Shown in pieces: positions 1-9,331 of a stretch of DNA of 64,000 bases. The number at the start of each line of letters is the position of its first letter. Position 1 is the stretch's first letter. The notes beneath the pieces were generated by a model. The model ran no database searches. It saw only the letters and a program-made list of their open reading frames with translations, and was not told the DNA's origin. Location: assembly GCA_002163135.1 (NCBI GenBank), contig MAAN01000009.1, forward strand, positions 1 to 64,000. Reading direction: 5' to 3'. Made by a program: the position numbers and the translations under genes. Origin of the DNA: Alphaproteobacteria bacterium 46_93_T64. Lineage in GTDB: Bacteria; Pseudomonadota; Alphaproteobacteria; Sneathiellales; Sneathiellaceae.

Positions 1-758
1 CGACCAATATTGCAAGAGGCGTCCGAAGTTCATGACTGGCATTTGCAATGAAATCAACACGCATTTGTTCTGTTTTTCTTGCAACAGTCAAATCATGTAG
101 AGTTATGACTACACGTCGCTCTTTTGCATCTTCGCCGCTCAAAACAACAATATGTGCCGCAACATATCTCACGACGTTTCCGGAGATTTCAAACTCTATA
201 GGTTCTTGTGCCTCGTCCGCCAATAGAGCAGCATCCACTGCCTTAACGAGAGCCGGATGTCTTAGATATGCAGTAATATCACCAGAAATTTCGGTGCATC
301 CAAAAAATTGCAAAGCAGCATGATTAAATTGAATTATTTGACGTTTGGTATCTACAACCAAAACCGCATTTGGCAACAAGTTGAAAAGCTGCAAACTACT
401 TTCCTGTTGCGCTTTCACGTTTTTGAACATTCTGGCAAGTACGCGTTTATACTGCACCATCGTTAGAAGAAAGTCGTTTACCGGAAGAAACCCAGCTCGC
501 AATGCAACTCGTTCGATTTGATCCCCCAGTGGATCTGTTGCGGCTTGCCCCATCTTCTGGGTAAGAGCACTTACCTCCCGTAATAACCGGTTATAAATGA
601 GAACTGCGGGTCCGATTGGGGTGAGGGAAAGCAAGATTGCATATTCAACAACGATCAAATCATGGATCACAAGCCAATAAGCCACAATAGCAACCGGTGC
701 GGTTACGAGAATGATAAAGAGCATCATTTTGCCCATGAAACCCGAAGTATTAAGCATT
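1..758 (-). CDS. phoR: PhoR-like sensor histidine kinase, N-terminal part (cut by window edge)
   Basis: Reading leftward from ATG at 758, the frame stays open to base 1, so only the first 252 or so residues are present. Residues about 8-50 form two hydrophobic membrane segments. A PAS-like sensor region follows (NAVLVVD then FEISGNVVRYVAAHIVVL), and the frame runs into a dimerisation/phosphoacceptor box, DFIANASHELRTPL, whose His is the expected autophosphorylation site. In family terms this is the PhoR-type membrane kinase that senses phosphate status with PhoB; the catalytic ATPase domain would lie outside the window. A TGA directly precedes the ATG at 758; a second in-frame ATG at 737 is a possible alternative. 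Assignment to PhoR rather than another PAS-HisKA kinase is inference from the compact two-helix plus PAS layout. Confidence 0.85.
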
Positions 759-826
759 CAAACTCTCGTATTAGAAACGATATTTAGTAATGATTATGGA
801 GTATCCAGCACTATGCTATGCATCTT

Positions 827-1570
827 TTACATATTTGTGACACCACGGAGAGTTTCTCCAATTTCCAGATTCAACGTCATCGTAGCGATAGGATCAAGTG
901 GTGTTGCTTCTCGGTTCAAAATGACAAGCTCCGCACCATGTTGGCAGGCACGAACCGGAATATCAGCGGCAGGATATACGACAAGTGAGGAGCCAACCAC
1001 AATGAACAGATCACAGTCAATTGCGTGTTTTTCTGCACGGATCATTTCATTTATCGGCATCGCTTGCCCAAAGGATATTGTTCCTGTTTTGACAATACCG
1101 CCGCATTTTTGGCAGATAGGAAGCGTTTCATCCACATCAAAAGTATCTTTGACATCCTTTAATGTCATACGAGTGTCACAGTCCAGACATTTGGCATAAG
1201 TCGTGTTTCCATGAAGCTCAATGACGTCGGCTTCAGGTATTCCAGATGCTTGATGCAAACCGTCAATATTTTGAGTAATTATCGCCGCAACTTTTCCTTC
1301 GTTATGAAGATGCTTGATTGCATTGTGTCCTTGGTTGGGTTTCGCACCGCTCAAAACTATTTCCATTGCAAATTTTCGACGCCAGGATTCTCGTCTCGCC
1401 TCTTCTGATGCCATAAACTCGGAAAAATCTATAGGACGGTTCTTTTCCCAAAGTCCCCCGGGGCTCCTAAAATCCGGAATACCAGACTCAGTGCTTATCC
1501 CCGCGCCCGTAAAAAATACAATTTTCTCACTGCTTTCAATTAAGCTTGCAAATCGTTCAAGAATTTCCAT
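827..1570 (-). CDS. cobB: NAD-dependent protein deacylase, sirtuin family (CobB/Sir2)
   Basis: A 247-residue sirtuin that would remove acyl groups from protein lysines using NAD+, in the cytoplasm. Visible family motifs in order: GAGISTESGIPDFRS (NAD binding), TQNIDGLHQ, ELHGN with the catalytic His, a four-cysteine zinc site (CLDC ... CQKC), GTISFGQAMP, VVGSSLVVYPA and the late ILNRE. Length is normal for a short bacterial sirtuin. I place the start at the ATG at 1570, preceded by GGAGAGGAGGG, instead of the TTG seven codons upstream. It is followed 68 bases later by the PhoR-like kinase on the same strand, so the two may be cotranscribed. Substrates cannot be told from sequence. Confidence 0.92.
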   Translation of the reverse strand: MEILERFASLIESSEKIVFFTGAGISTESGIPDFRSPGGLWEKNRPIDFSEFMASEEARRESWRRKFAMEIVLSGAKPNQGHNAIKHLHNEGKVAAIITQNIDGLHQASGIPEADVIELHGNTTYAKCLDCDTRMTLKDVKDTFDVDETLPICQKCGGIVKTGTISFGQAMPINEMIRAEKHAIDCDLFIVVGSSLVVYPAADIPVRACQHGAELVILNREATPLDPIATMTLNLEIGETLRGVTNM

Positions 1571-1723
1571 TTCGCCCTCCTCTCCAGCCAATTATTGTAT
1601 GTGTAATACTACCGCTGCCATTGCGTGCCTAAACAATTTTCTCACAATAACATACAACAGACGTCCCTGTTCCGAGCACTGCTGTAGTTGCAGCGGTTTA
1701 ACAATAAGACCGGGAGACGGAGA

Positions 1724-2200
1724 ATGAGTACTGGAAACAGGAATAATATTGTCGCTAAAGAGTTATCTGATGCGATGGCCAAGTGTAAACAAAATGGCGT
1801 TGACGAACAATCGCTACGAACGGGCCTACTTACAATCACAATTGCAAATTTCGTAAATCGTATCGGCATGGACAATACGGTGGCTCTTTTTTCAGAGTTA
1901 CCTCATCAAATTTCGTCAGGAATATTTGACCGTTACATTGATCCAGACACAAACGTTGCAAGAACGCCGGCTCCGCCTCCCCAGCATTCATACGCCCAGC
2001 AATCAGCACCGAGGGAGGCGCAAGCTCAAACACCCCAAGGTAGCTATCAGAACTCCGTTTTACCGCAAAGCTTTGTACAACCTTATGCCCCCCAGCAAAA
2101 TCAACATCTAGCACAACCCTCCCCCGCATCAATGCAGTCTCACTCACATCAAATTAATCAAACCACTGAAGCCAACGGAAGAAGACGCCTAGCTGAGTGA
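1724..2200 (+). CDS. Uncharacterised protein with Q/P-rich tail
   Basis: A 158-residue protein I do not recognise. The first 70 residues look like a small helical domain (ending LFSELPHQISSGIFDRYIDP), and the remainder is low complexity, rich in Gln, Pro, Ser and His, ending in GRRRLAE. There is no signal peptide or membrane segment, so it is probably cytoplasmic. The start at 1724 is preceded by GGGAGACGGAGA, a good ribosome site; the upstream in-frame ATG at 1688 has none. It is divergent from the sirtuin gene and upstream of the TadD-like gene, 118 bases away on the same strand. Function unknown. Confidence 0.75.
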   Translation: MSTGNRNNIVAKELSDAMAKCKQNGVDEQSLRTGLLTITIANFVNRIGMDNTVALFSELPHQISSGIFDRYIDPDTNVARTPAPPPQHSYAQQSAPREAQAQTPQGSYQNSVLPQSFVQPYAPQQNQHLAQPSPASMQSHSHQINQTTEANGRRRLAE

Positions 2201-2318
2201 AACAGTCGACCTTTACCAAATATTTAAGCAAAATGTTTTGTTAATCTTAACGGTTTTTAAGGATAGCGGTTCTAGACTCTGATCAAATATTCCGCATAAG
2301 GAAGGGGAGGCTAGGGCC

Positions 2319-4091
2319 GTGCTCCAGATCAAAGATATTCTCAGCAGTAATAAAGCAATGCTTTTGCTTACTACAAGTTTGGTCGTCGGTGGTTGTACCA
2401 CAACCGACCAGCAAAACTATGGCAATGAAAGTAGCGATGAAACGCCCATTGCCGAGAGCGTGCCGGCAACTGAAGCTGGAGACCTTTCAACAAAAAGATT
2501 AATGCGAATTGCCAAACGGGCATGGGATAGAGGAGATGCTCCCACTGCTTTACGTCTATATTCAATGGCTAATCAAAAGTCTCCAAACGATCCGGCTCCT
2601 TTGTTAGGTGCTGCTGAAGTACTCCGAAAAACCAACCGCACTCAGGCTGCTATGGATTTGTATCGTAAAGTCACAGCAAAGCAGCCCGAACTAGTCGCCG
2701 CGCACTCGGGTATCGGTTACACTTATCTTTCTGAAGACAAACCTTATCTCGCCGCAAAGGCATTTGAGCAAGCTGTCTCCCTAGATAACAACAACGGTAA
2801 ATCATTGGGCGGTTTGGCGCTTTCCCTTGATACGGCGGGCGAGCATGGGAAGGCTCAGGATTACTACCGGCTTGCTATCAAATCGGATCCTAATAACCTT
2901 ACATATCAGAACAACCTTGCACTATCTTTGGCTCTCATAGGCAGAACAGAACAAGCAATTGCAATGTTTGAAATTATTACTGCACATCCCAAAGCCACAG
3001 CACAGCACAGACAAAATCTTGCACTTGTTTATGGAATGGCGGGAAAATCTGCTGATGCGATGCGGTACTCTCGCATGGACTTAAACGAAAAAGATGCCCG
3101 AAATAATGCATTATATTTTCAAGCATTGAACCAACCCGTTCAGGAACAACAAATTGCTGAACAGGCACAAGCGAATGCTATGATCGCAGAGGCTCATGCT
3201 CAAAAAAACTATAGAGCACCTAATACGAGCAGGCAGGCCTATACATATATTGAGGCAAACAATGAAACAGTCGCCTTAAGCACAAACTCACACAGCGATG
3301 GGCACTCAAACGTGCTGCTAGCCAAAGCTGAAGATGATCCTCTAACATCTCGATCCGTGGCAACAGCACGTAAACCCTATACAGTAATTGAAGCAAACTC
3401 AGAGACTGTTGCGCTAAACACGAATACTTCACAAGAAAAATTCTCAGTTGCCCAAATCTCTAAAAAGGTAGAATCAAACCCAACCTACCGTACAACTGAG
3501 ACCGGACGCCAGCCACATGAGCTTGTAAAAAAACCAGTCGTTGCGGTAATTACGCTTGAACCTGCGCAAACGCAGGTGAAGTTATCAGAACCAACGGTAG
3601 AGCCAAAAATTGCGAAAACGCACTATGTTGAAGCGCCGCTAGATGTCGAAGAAATAATCGCAGCCACAAGTTACGTTATACCGCAGGGAGACCCGACTAG
3701 GTATAACGTAGCAGCCAAAAACACCTTTGAAGCGACTACAGGTGCTGGGCTATATTATGTTCAGTTGGCGGCCTTCAGATCTCCTGAACGTGCTCAGAAC
3801 GCATGGAATATGCTCCGTAAACGTCACGGTGACTTACTTGATCAGTTCCAGCCAGTATTTTCTGTTGCCGATCTTGGTGAAGATAAGGGCGTCTTTTATC
3901 GAGTTCGCATCGGCGGCTTTTCGGAGCAGGCGATCTCTAGCGAGATTTGCACACTTCTCCAACAACGATCCGAAGATTGCTACTTGCCTCGCGTAAATGC
4001 CCCAACGGTAATCGAAGATATTGATAATGCTATTGCGAAGGCCAAAGTAACCTCTAATGACGGCGAACATACAGCCTACATTGCATACTAA
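2319..4091 (+). CDS. TadD-like TPR lipoprotein with C-terminal SPOR domain
   Basis: A 590-residue predicted lipoprotein. The N terminus has a hydrophobic stretch ending in a lipobox, LVVGGC, with the lipidated Cys at about residue 26. Residues about 58-240 contain tandem tetratricopeptide repeats (for example NDPAPLLGAAEVLRKTNR and AHSGIGYTYLSEDKPY). The central third holds degenerate repeats (YTYIEANNETVAL and YTVIEANSETVAL). Residues about 480-570 form a SPOR domain (YYVQLAAFRSPERA ... FYRVRIGGF), which in known proteins binds denuded peptidoglycan glycan. TadD is the TPR lipoprotein of Tad pilus systems and this gene abuts the tad cluster, so a role in pilus or secretin assembly is inferred. 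Start is GTG at 2319, preceded by AAGGGGAGG; ATG at 2358 is the alternative. Confidence 0.82.
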   Translation: MLQIKDILSSNKAMLLLTTSLVVGGCTTTDQQNYGNESSDETPIAESVPATEAGDLSTKRLMRIAKRAWDRGDAPTALRLYSMANQKSPNDPAPLLGAAEVLRKTNRTQAAMDLYRKVTAKQPELVAAHSGIGYTYLSEDKPYLAAKAFEQAVSLDNNNGKSLGGLALSLDTAGEHGKAQDYYRLAIKSDPNNLTYQNNLALSLALIGRTEQAIAMFEIITAHPKATAQHRQNLALVYGMAGKSADAMRYSRMDLNEKDARNNALYFQALNQPVQEQQIAEQAQANAMIAEAHAQKNYRAPNTSRQAYTYIEANNETVALSTNSHSDGHSNVLLAKAEDDPLTSRSVATARKPYTVIEANSETVALNTNTSQEKFSVAQISKKVESNPTYRTTETGRQPHELVKKPVVAVITLEPAQTQVKLSEPTVEPKIAKTHYVEAPLDVEEIIAATSYVIPQGDPTRYNVAAKNTFEATTGAGLYYVQLAAFRSPERAQNAWNMLRKRHGDLLDQFQPVFSVADLGEDKGVFYRVRIGGFSEQAISSEICTLLQQRSEDCYLPRVNAPTVIEDIDNAIAKAKVTSNDGEHTAYIAY

Positions 4092-4121
4092 AAATAATTA
4101 GACTGCAATCCACTCAAAATT

Positions 4122-4150
4122 GGCCCAAGAATTTTCTTGGGCCTTTTTTA
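4122..4150. terminator. Rho-independent terminator between tadD-like gene and tadC
   Basis: Perfect 8-bp stem GGCCCAAG / CTTGGGCC with a 6-base loop, followed on the + strand by a run of seven T. It ends the TadD-like transcript and, lying 10 bases beyond the tadC stop, could also serve the converging tad operon. Confidence 0.88.
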
Positions 4151-4159
4151 TTTCGTTTA

Positions 4160-5134
4160 TTAGGAAGAAAATGCGTCTATTGCACGCAACACAGCGGGAC
4201 CGATTAGAACAACAAACAAAGCAGGTAAGATAAACAGGATCATTGGGATGGTCATGATTGCAGGCAGGCGAGCAGCTTTCTCTTCAGCTTTCATCAATCT
4301 CTCTTCCCGCATTTCTGCGGACAGAACACGCAACGCTACGGCAAGTGGCGTTCCATACTTTTCGGTTTGGATAAGTGTATTGACCAGTGTTTTCATTGCC
4401 ATAAAATCTACACGTGCAGACAAACTGCGAAGAGCTTCTTTTCTGTCAGGCAAAAAGCCCAGTTCAATTGCTGTTAACGCAAATTCGTCAGCAAGTTCTG
4501 GCGACGAGTTTGAGATCTCGCGGCAAACACGATCCAAACCACTATCAAGATTAAGGCCTGCTTCAGTACAAATCACCAACAGATCTAGACCGTCGGGCAA
4601 CGATTTACGCATTTCTTTATAGCGTTTACTAATTTGGTTTTTTATCAAGATACCAGGCAGCATATAGCCAATGAAGGCAGCACCGATTGCGCCTGCAATT
4701 GAACCGCCAGTGGGCCAATCAAATGGATTAGTTCCAAGCAGATACAGCAATCCTAATCCACCAAATAAGATAGGCAGCGATATTCTTGCAAATAGATAGG
4801 TTGCCAATGCATCTTTTGACCGCCACCCTGCCTGTGCTAGATGGGCGGAAATGCGGCGAGCTCCCTCACCTTTCATCAATTGTAATTTTTTCACAACCCG
4901 GTGCATTGCATTTTCACGCGCAATAAGTTGACTCCGTTGCCGGCTTTCCTTCACTGCTTGATCTCGCAGCTGTTTACGCCGTTTCTCTAATCCCTGGATC
5001 CTGCCCGGCAAATTGTCTTTTACAAGAAGGGCGTTCCAGATCATCAAAAAAGAAATAAGCGCTGCACCGCCTGCAATCAATGCCAGAACATCTTCAGATT
5101 GCAACCAGTTTGGAAGAAGAGTTGTAAGATCCAT
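4160..5134 (-). CDS. tadC: Tad pilus inner-membrane platform protein TadC (GspF family)
   Basis: A 324-residue polytopic membrane protein of the type II secretion system F family. An N-terminal transmembrane helix is followed by a basic cytoplasmic stretch, two central hydrophobic segments, a cytoplasmic domain containing SLPDGLDLLVICTEAGLNLD and YGTPLAVALRVLSAEMREER, and a C-terminal helix (IPMILFILPALFVVLIGPA). TadB and TadC together form the platform that couples the ATPase to Flp pilin polymerisation. It is the last gene of the leftward operon cpaB to tadC, 9 bases after tadB. The ATG at 5134 follows GGAGAC. Confidence 0.95.
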   Translation of the reverse strand: MDLTTLLPNWLQSEDVLALIAGGAALISFLMIWNALLVKDNLPGRIQGLEKRRKQLRDQAVKESRQRSQLIARENAMHRVVKKLQLMKGEGARRISAHLAQAGWRSKDALATYLFARISLPILFGGLGLLYLLGTNPFDWPTGGSIAGAIGAAFIGYMLPGILIKNQISKRYKEMRKSLPDGLDLLVICTEAGLNLDSGLDRVCREISNSSPELADEFALTAIELGFLPDRKEALRSLSARVDFMAMKTLVNTLIQTEKYGTPLAVALRVLSAEMREERLMKAEEKAARLPAIMTIPMILFILPALFVVLIGPAVLRAIDAFSS

Positions 5135-5143
5135 AGCCGTCTC

Positions 5144-6145
5144 CTAAATCTCGAACCGAACCATCTTGGCCATCACACCAACACCACCAGCGATCATGGT
5201 CAAACCGAGGCCGATTAGATAGATCCCTCGCGGATCATTGATCAGCGTCATAATGTATTCTTCGTTTGCCAACCAAAGCAGGAGGAACATGATAAATGGC
5301 AGGGATCCGATAATCCACGCGCTCGCTCGCGCCTCTGAGGACATAGCTTTGATTTTCAGTTTAATCTGTCGGCGTTTACGAAGTGTATTTGCCAACCCAG
5401 CTAGTGTTTCAGCCAGATTTCCGCCCGTTTCCCGTTGAATGGATATAGCAATAATCAAGAACTTAAAATCGGGAACATCGATGCGTTTACAAACATCCCA
5501 AAGACCTTCTTCAACAGATTTTCCGAGACGAATAGCATCAGCTACCCCGCGAAACTCAGTTGCGATAGGTTCTTGTGCATCGTTCCCAACAGTAACAATG
5601 GCTTCACTAATCGGTATGCCAGCTCGCAACCCGCGGACCAACAACTCGATTGCTTCAGGGAAGTGTTTAATAAACTTGTTTACTCGGCGTCCGCCCAAAA
5701 AACCAACTGTCCAATGCGGGAACATCAAACCACATGCCAGACCGGCTGGGAATGCCAGAATAAAAGAGGATTCATAGACGAAATACATGACCACCCATAT
5801 CGCAGACATGACAACAATTGTTATCAGTGCGTATTCGGCAATGGTAATTTTAGATCCAGTTTTCGCCAGGCGCCCACTCAACTCTGCAGGCTTTGGTACA
5901 AGTTTTTGAACCAGTGTTTCCAGAATTTTAATGCTGCTTTTTGATCCGGTAAGGCGTGCTGAACTTCGCTGTGTATTCGTCGGAGCTACGGGTCCATGCC
6001 CCTCACGAACCTCAGACAAACGGCGTTTTGTATTAGCCGCAGTATTGTCGCCGCCAACCAAGGCAAAACCCAGTATGAGTGCTACAAGTAATGTTGCACC
6101 ACCGACGACAAGTGCCAAAAGTAATTGATCATCTCCACCAAACAT
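5144..6145 (-). CDS. tadB: Tad pilus inner-membrane platform protein TadB (GspF family)
   Basis: A 333-residue membrane protein, partner of TadC in the pilus assembly platform. It starts with a hydrophobic helix, has a cytoplasmic linker, then a pair of helices near residues 105-150, the GspF domain with FPEAIELLVRGLRAGIPISEAI and QRETGGNLAETLAGLANTLRKRR, and a final pair of helices. Its ATG shares one base with the stop codon of cpaF (TAATG) and has AGGAG 7 bases upstream, suggesting translational coupling. Length is normal for the family. Confidence 0.95.
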   Translation of the reverse strand: MFGGDDQLLLALVVGGATLLVALILGFALVGGDNTAANTKRRLSEVREGHGPVAPTNTQRSSARLTGSKSSIKILETLVQKLVPKPAELSGRLAKTGSKITIAEYALITIVVMSAIWVVMYFVYESSFILAFPAGLACGLMFPHWTVGFLGGRRVNKFIKHFPEAIELLVRGLRAGIPISEAIVTVGNDAQEPIATEFRGVADAIRLGKSVEEGLWDVCKRIDVPDFKFLIIAISIQRETGGNLAETLAGLANTLRKRRQIKLKIKAMSSEARASAWIIGSLPFIMFLLLWLANEEYIMTLINDPRGIYLIGLGLTMIAGGVGVMAKMVRFEI

Positions 6146-8064
6146 TACATCGCTCCTATCAACATTTTGTCTAGTCCGAAATATGCGGCTCTAGGAGCAA
6201 AATGTGGACGCAATCCAGATGATTTAAACTCACCAATCAGGCGACCGCCTTTATCTTCACCTTGATATTCGTACCAGAACAAATCCTGCATGGTGATAAC
6301 TTCTTCTTCCATGCCAACAACTTCAGAAATATAGGTAATGCGCCGGACACCATCACGCATACGGCTTATTTGAACAATAAGATCAATCGCCGATGCGATC
6401 TGACTTCTAACAGCTTTTGCAGGCAAATTGATGCCCGACATTCCCACCATATTTTCAAGTCGAGTAAGGGCTTCTCTTGGCCGGTTAGCATGAATAGTGG
6501 ACAAAGAGCCATCATGCCCCGTATTCATCGCCTGCAACATATCAATGGCTTCGCTGCCACGGATCTCACCGAGGATGATCCGATCTGGGCGCATACGAAG
6601 CGAGTTTTTGAGCAAATCACGCATGCTGATTTCACCGCTGCCCTCTAGGTTAGCTGGTCGTGTTTCAAGCCGAACCACATGGGGTTGCTGAAGTTGAAGT
6701 TCAGCCGCGTCCTCAATTGTGACAATCCTCTCTCCGGGATCAATCAGTTGCGAGATCGCATTTAAAAGCGTCGTTTTACCGGAGCCAGTACCGCCCGAAA
6801 TTAAAATATTCAAACGACAACGCCCTCCCACACGAAGTACTGTAGCTGCAGATGGAGACAAATTGCCCTGCTTCTCCATCACATCGAGTGTAATTTTCTG
6901 CTTCGCAAATTTACGAATTGAAATACTGGGCCCATCAATGGCAAGTGGCGGGATAATAATGTTAACCCGACTGCCATCTGCAAGCCGCGCATCAACCAAC
7001 GGATTGGACTCGTCCACACGTCGTCCAACATGGCTCACAATACGGCTGGCGATACTCAAAACATGGGCATTATCGCGGAACTGGCAATCGGACAAAATAA
7101 GTTTACCGCGCTGTTCCACGTAAACCTGTTTCGGTCCGTTGACCATGATGTCCGTAATACTCTCGTCCGCGAGCAGCGGTTCGAGTGGTCCAAGCCCAAG
7201 CATGTCATGCATGAGCCTCTCAATAAGCTCACGTTGTTCACGCTGATTGAGCTGAATGCGCTCCTCAATCAAAATATCGCCAACGATATCAGAAATATCA
7301 CGAGCAAGATCCAGCCGGTCCATTGAAACAGCAGCACTGATGTCAATCCGTTCAAGCAGTAACGGTTGAATGCGCTCTTTAATCAAATCTATTTGTGAGG
7401 CTGCCCGCGGTGCCTGCGCCTCAACCACAGCCTCCAAACGCATGACCTCTGCCGGCTCTTCAGGAACTGGCGCAGCCTCTGACTGGAATGTGGGCTGCTT
7501 TGCACTACCGGCTACTGGAACTGACGGTTCAAGAAAATCTTCTTCTATATCCAGCTCATCTGGTTTAGCGAAATCAATATTGTCTGGACGTTCAAACTGC
7601 GCTTTAACTTCAGCAGGGGCCTCAGCATTGACACCGAAAACCGTTACGCCTTCTTCGATGATTTGTGTGACGGCCGGTGCCGCATAGTCACCTAATTGTC
7701 CATCGTCCAAGCCATCAGTGGTTTCGATCTCTCCGACTGGGGCGTCGGGAATCAAGGTTGAGCGGTCTGTTTCAACTTTGGTCCAAATTCGGTCCGAAAG
7801 CGCAGCTACCAAATTTCTTTGTTCAAGAACGTTTAGAGAAATATCTTCTTTTTCCAAACGATCTCGAGTGAATTGTTTTACTTTAGTTGAAATCTCAGCA
7901 CGGGCAGTATCGTGTAGAATGTCGCCAAGTAACTCTTCACAAGCGAGACCGAATAGCTTTTCTACTAAATCAAGATCACCGCCGCCACCTCCGACTCCTG
8001 CCGAAGTACCGGGCAACTCTTTGCCTTTTTTTTGATTACTTGAAGACGACCGCCACAAACTCAC
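6145..8064 (-). CDS. cpaF: Tad pilus assembly/retraction ATPase CpaF (TadA) with extended N terminus
   Basis: A 639-residue secretion ATPase powering Flp pilus assembly at the cytoplasmic face. The C-terminal 400 residues are the standard CpaF core: three-helix N1 domain at about 224-290, [15 protein letters not shown], Walker [16 protein letters not shown], Asp box ([14 protein letters not shown]), and His box [13 protein letters not shown]. Before it lie about 220 additional residues: a Gly-rich patch, a helical stretch at 31-98 that resembles the N1 bundle itself (both contain an EQR-centred helix), and an acidic, Pro/Ala-rich linker. Typical CpaF is around 450-500 residues. Start is GTG at 8064, two bases after cpaE, with GAGGAC upstream. 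Confidence 0.94.
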   Translation of the reverse strand: MSLWRSSSSNQKKGKELPGTSAGVGGGGGDLDLVEKLFGLACEELLGDILHDTARAEISTKVKQFTRDRLEKEDISLNVLEQRNLVAALSDRIWTKVETDRSTLIPDAPVGEIETTDGLDDGQLGDYAAPAVTQIIEEGVTVFGVNAEAPAEVKAQFERPDNIDFAKPDELDIEEDFLEPSVPVAGSAKQPTFQSEAAPVPEEPAEVMRLEAVVEAQAPRAASQIDLIKERIQPLLLERIDISAAVSMDRLDLARDISDIVGDILIEERIQLNQREQRELIERLMHDMLGLGPLEPLLADESITDIMVNGPKQVYVEQRGKLILSDCQFRDNAHVLSIASRIVSHVGRRVDESNPLVDARLADGSRVNIIIPPLAIDGPSISIRKFAKQKITLDVMEKQGNLSPSAATVLRVGGRCRLNILISGGTGSGKTTLLNAISQLIDPGERIVTIEDAAELQLQQPHVVRLETRPANLEGSGEISMRDLLKNSLRMRPDRIILGEIRGSEAIDMLQAMNTGHDGSLSTIHANRPREALTRLENMVGMSGINLPAKAVRSQIASAIDLIVQISRMRDGVRRITYISEVVGMEEEVITMQDLFWYEYQGEDKGGRLIGEFKSSGLRPHFAPRAAYFGLDKMLIGAM

Positions 8065-8066
8065 GT

Positions 8067-9302
8067 CTATTTGTCCTCAGTTTTCTTGGCTGATTTTGAA
8101 AATAACCCAAACAAACCTTTTTTCTTTGGTTCTTCAAAATCAGATAAATCAGCTGCAAGTTCCCTAAGTACCTTCGTAATCGGGGCTTTAGCAGAGACAG
8201 TTGGGATGGATTTTCCGGCATTTGCGCAAACTGTCAGAGTTTTCGCATCTTCTGGAATGAAATAATCAACAGGGTCCTCTAATGCCTTCTGAAAATCAGC
8301 TTTCGTTACCTGTGCTGCACGTTCATTTCCAACACGGCTAATAACTTTTATGATCCGACCCTTAGTTGAAAGCGAAGTCATAGCTTGAGTAATGCGGTTT
8401 ATGTCGCGGATACCTGCCAAAGTCTGATCTGAGACAAGTAATACAGTATCAGCAGAGGCAAGAAGAGACCCCTGTGTTGGCAGTAAGTGACGCGGTAAAT
8501 CAATAATAATCTGATTGTAATCTTGGCTAATTTCACCGATCAACGTGTCAATACTATCAGGATTTACATCGACGAATTCTTCGATCGGCTCTTCGGTACC
8601 CAATACAGCGAGTTTGTCGCTGGCCTTGACTATTGCGCTATCTAAAAACAACTTGTCCAATCGGTGTGGATTTTCCAACGCTTCACGAAAACCACCACCG
8701 GATTCAACGTCCAGTGAGAGTGTTGTTGTTCCAAAATGAAGATCCAAATCCAACAAAGCCGTATTCAAATTTTCTTCGTTGGCTATGATCCAGGCAAGGT
8801 TGGTTGCAATAGTAGAGGCACCTGCGCCACCTCGAACACCGATCACAACCGTCAGTCGGCCGCTTTTAGTAATTTGATGTGATGATGACTGCCTGTCCAC
8901 ATTTTCGATAGCATCATTAAAAAGCTCTGTGGTTAAGGGTTTGACGAGATAATCATGCGCCCCTAATGAAATCATTTTGCGAAAAACAGTTACATCATTG
9001 GACGTTCCAAGGATAATAAGCGAATTCGTCGGACCCATTTTGCGAACAAGGCGTGTCACATCCCCTTCAGGATCTAGACTCCGGCTAATATCAGCAAATA
9101 CTACTTTCGGAGAATTCCCAGGCTCGATGCGATTAAGGGCTTCAGTGATGCCACCATCTTGCACTGCATCCGCCGGTAGGCTCTTTTCTGCTACGGCCTG
9201 ACGGCACACACTTAATGTCTGTTCGTCATCGACGAACGCCATCAATTCCTCGCACACTTGAGTGCCAAAGAGTGTACTTAAATTTGATGCTGCATTTGCC
9301 AT
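8067..9302 (-). CDS. cpaE: Pilus assembly protein CpaE/TadZ (ParA-like ATPase)
   Basis: A 411-residue protein of the TadZ/CpaE group, which places the Tad machinery at the cell pole. Residues 1-135 form a receiver-like domain (VVFADISRSLDPEGDV, GAHDYLVKPLTTELF). Residues from about 145 form a MinD/ParA-type ATPase domain with a deviant Walker A motif, RGGAGASTIATNLA, in which the usual signature lysine is absent, as is usual for CpaE; the switch-like ALLDLDLHFG and IIIDLPRHLLP follow. The C-terminal end is Lys-rich. ATG at 9302 follows AAGGTC; 29 bases separate it from cpaD. Confidence 0.92.
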   Translation of the reverse strand: MANAASNLSTLFGTQVCEELMAFVDDEQTLSVCRQAVAEKSLPADAVQDGGITEALNRIEPGNSPKVVFADISRSLDPEGDVTRLVRKMGPTNSLIILGTSNDVTVFRKMISLGAHDYLVKPLTTELFNDAIENVDRQSSSHQITKSGRLTVVIGVRGGAGASTIATNLAWIIANEENLNTALLDLDLHFGTTTLSLDVESGGGFREALENPHRLDKLFLDSAIVKASDKLAVLGTEEPIEEFVDVNPDSIDTLIGEISQDYNQIIIDLPRHLLPTQGSLLASADTVLLVSDQTLAGIRDINRITQAMTSLSTKGRIIKVISRVGNERAAQVTKADFQKALEDPVDYFIPEDAKTLTVCANAGKSIPTVSAKAPITKVLRELAADLSDFEEPKKKGLFGLFSKSAKKTEDK

Positions 9303-9331
9303 GATTTAGACCTTCCTGTCAAAATGCGACG

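Noticed and set aside
2240-2260. TTAA-N6-TTAA before the TadD-like gene
   Set aside because: The spacer is six, not seven, so it does not match the CtrA consensus.
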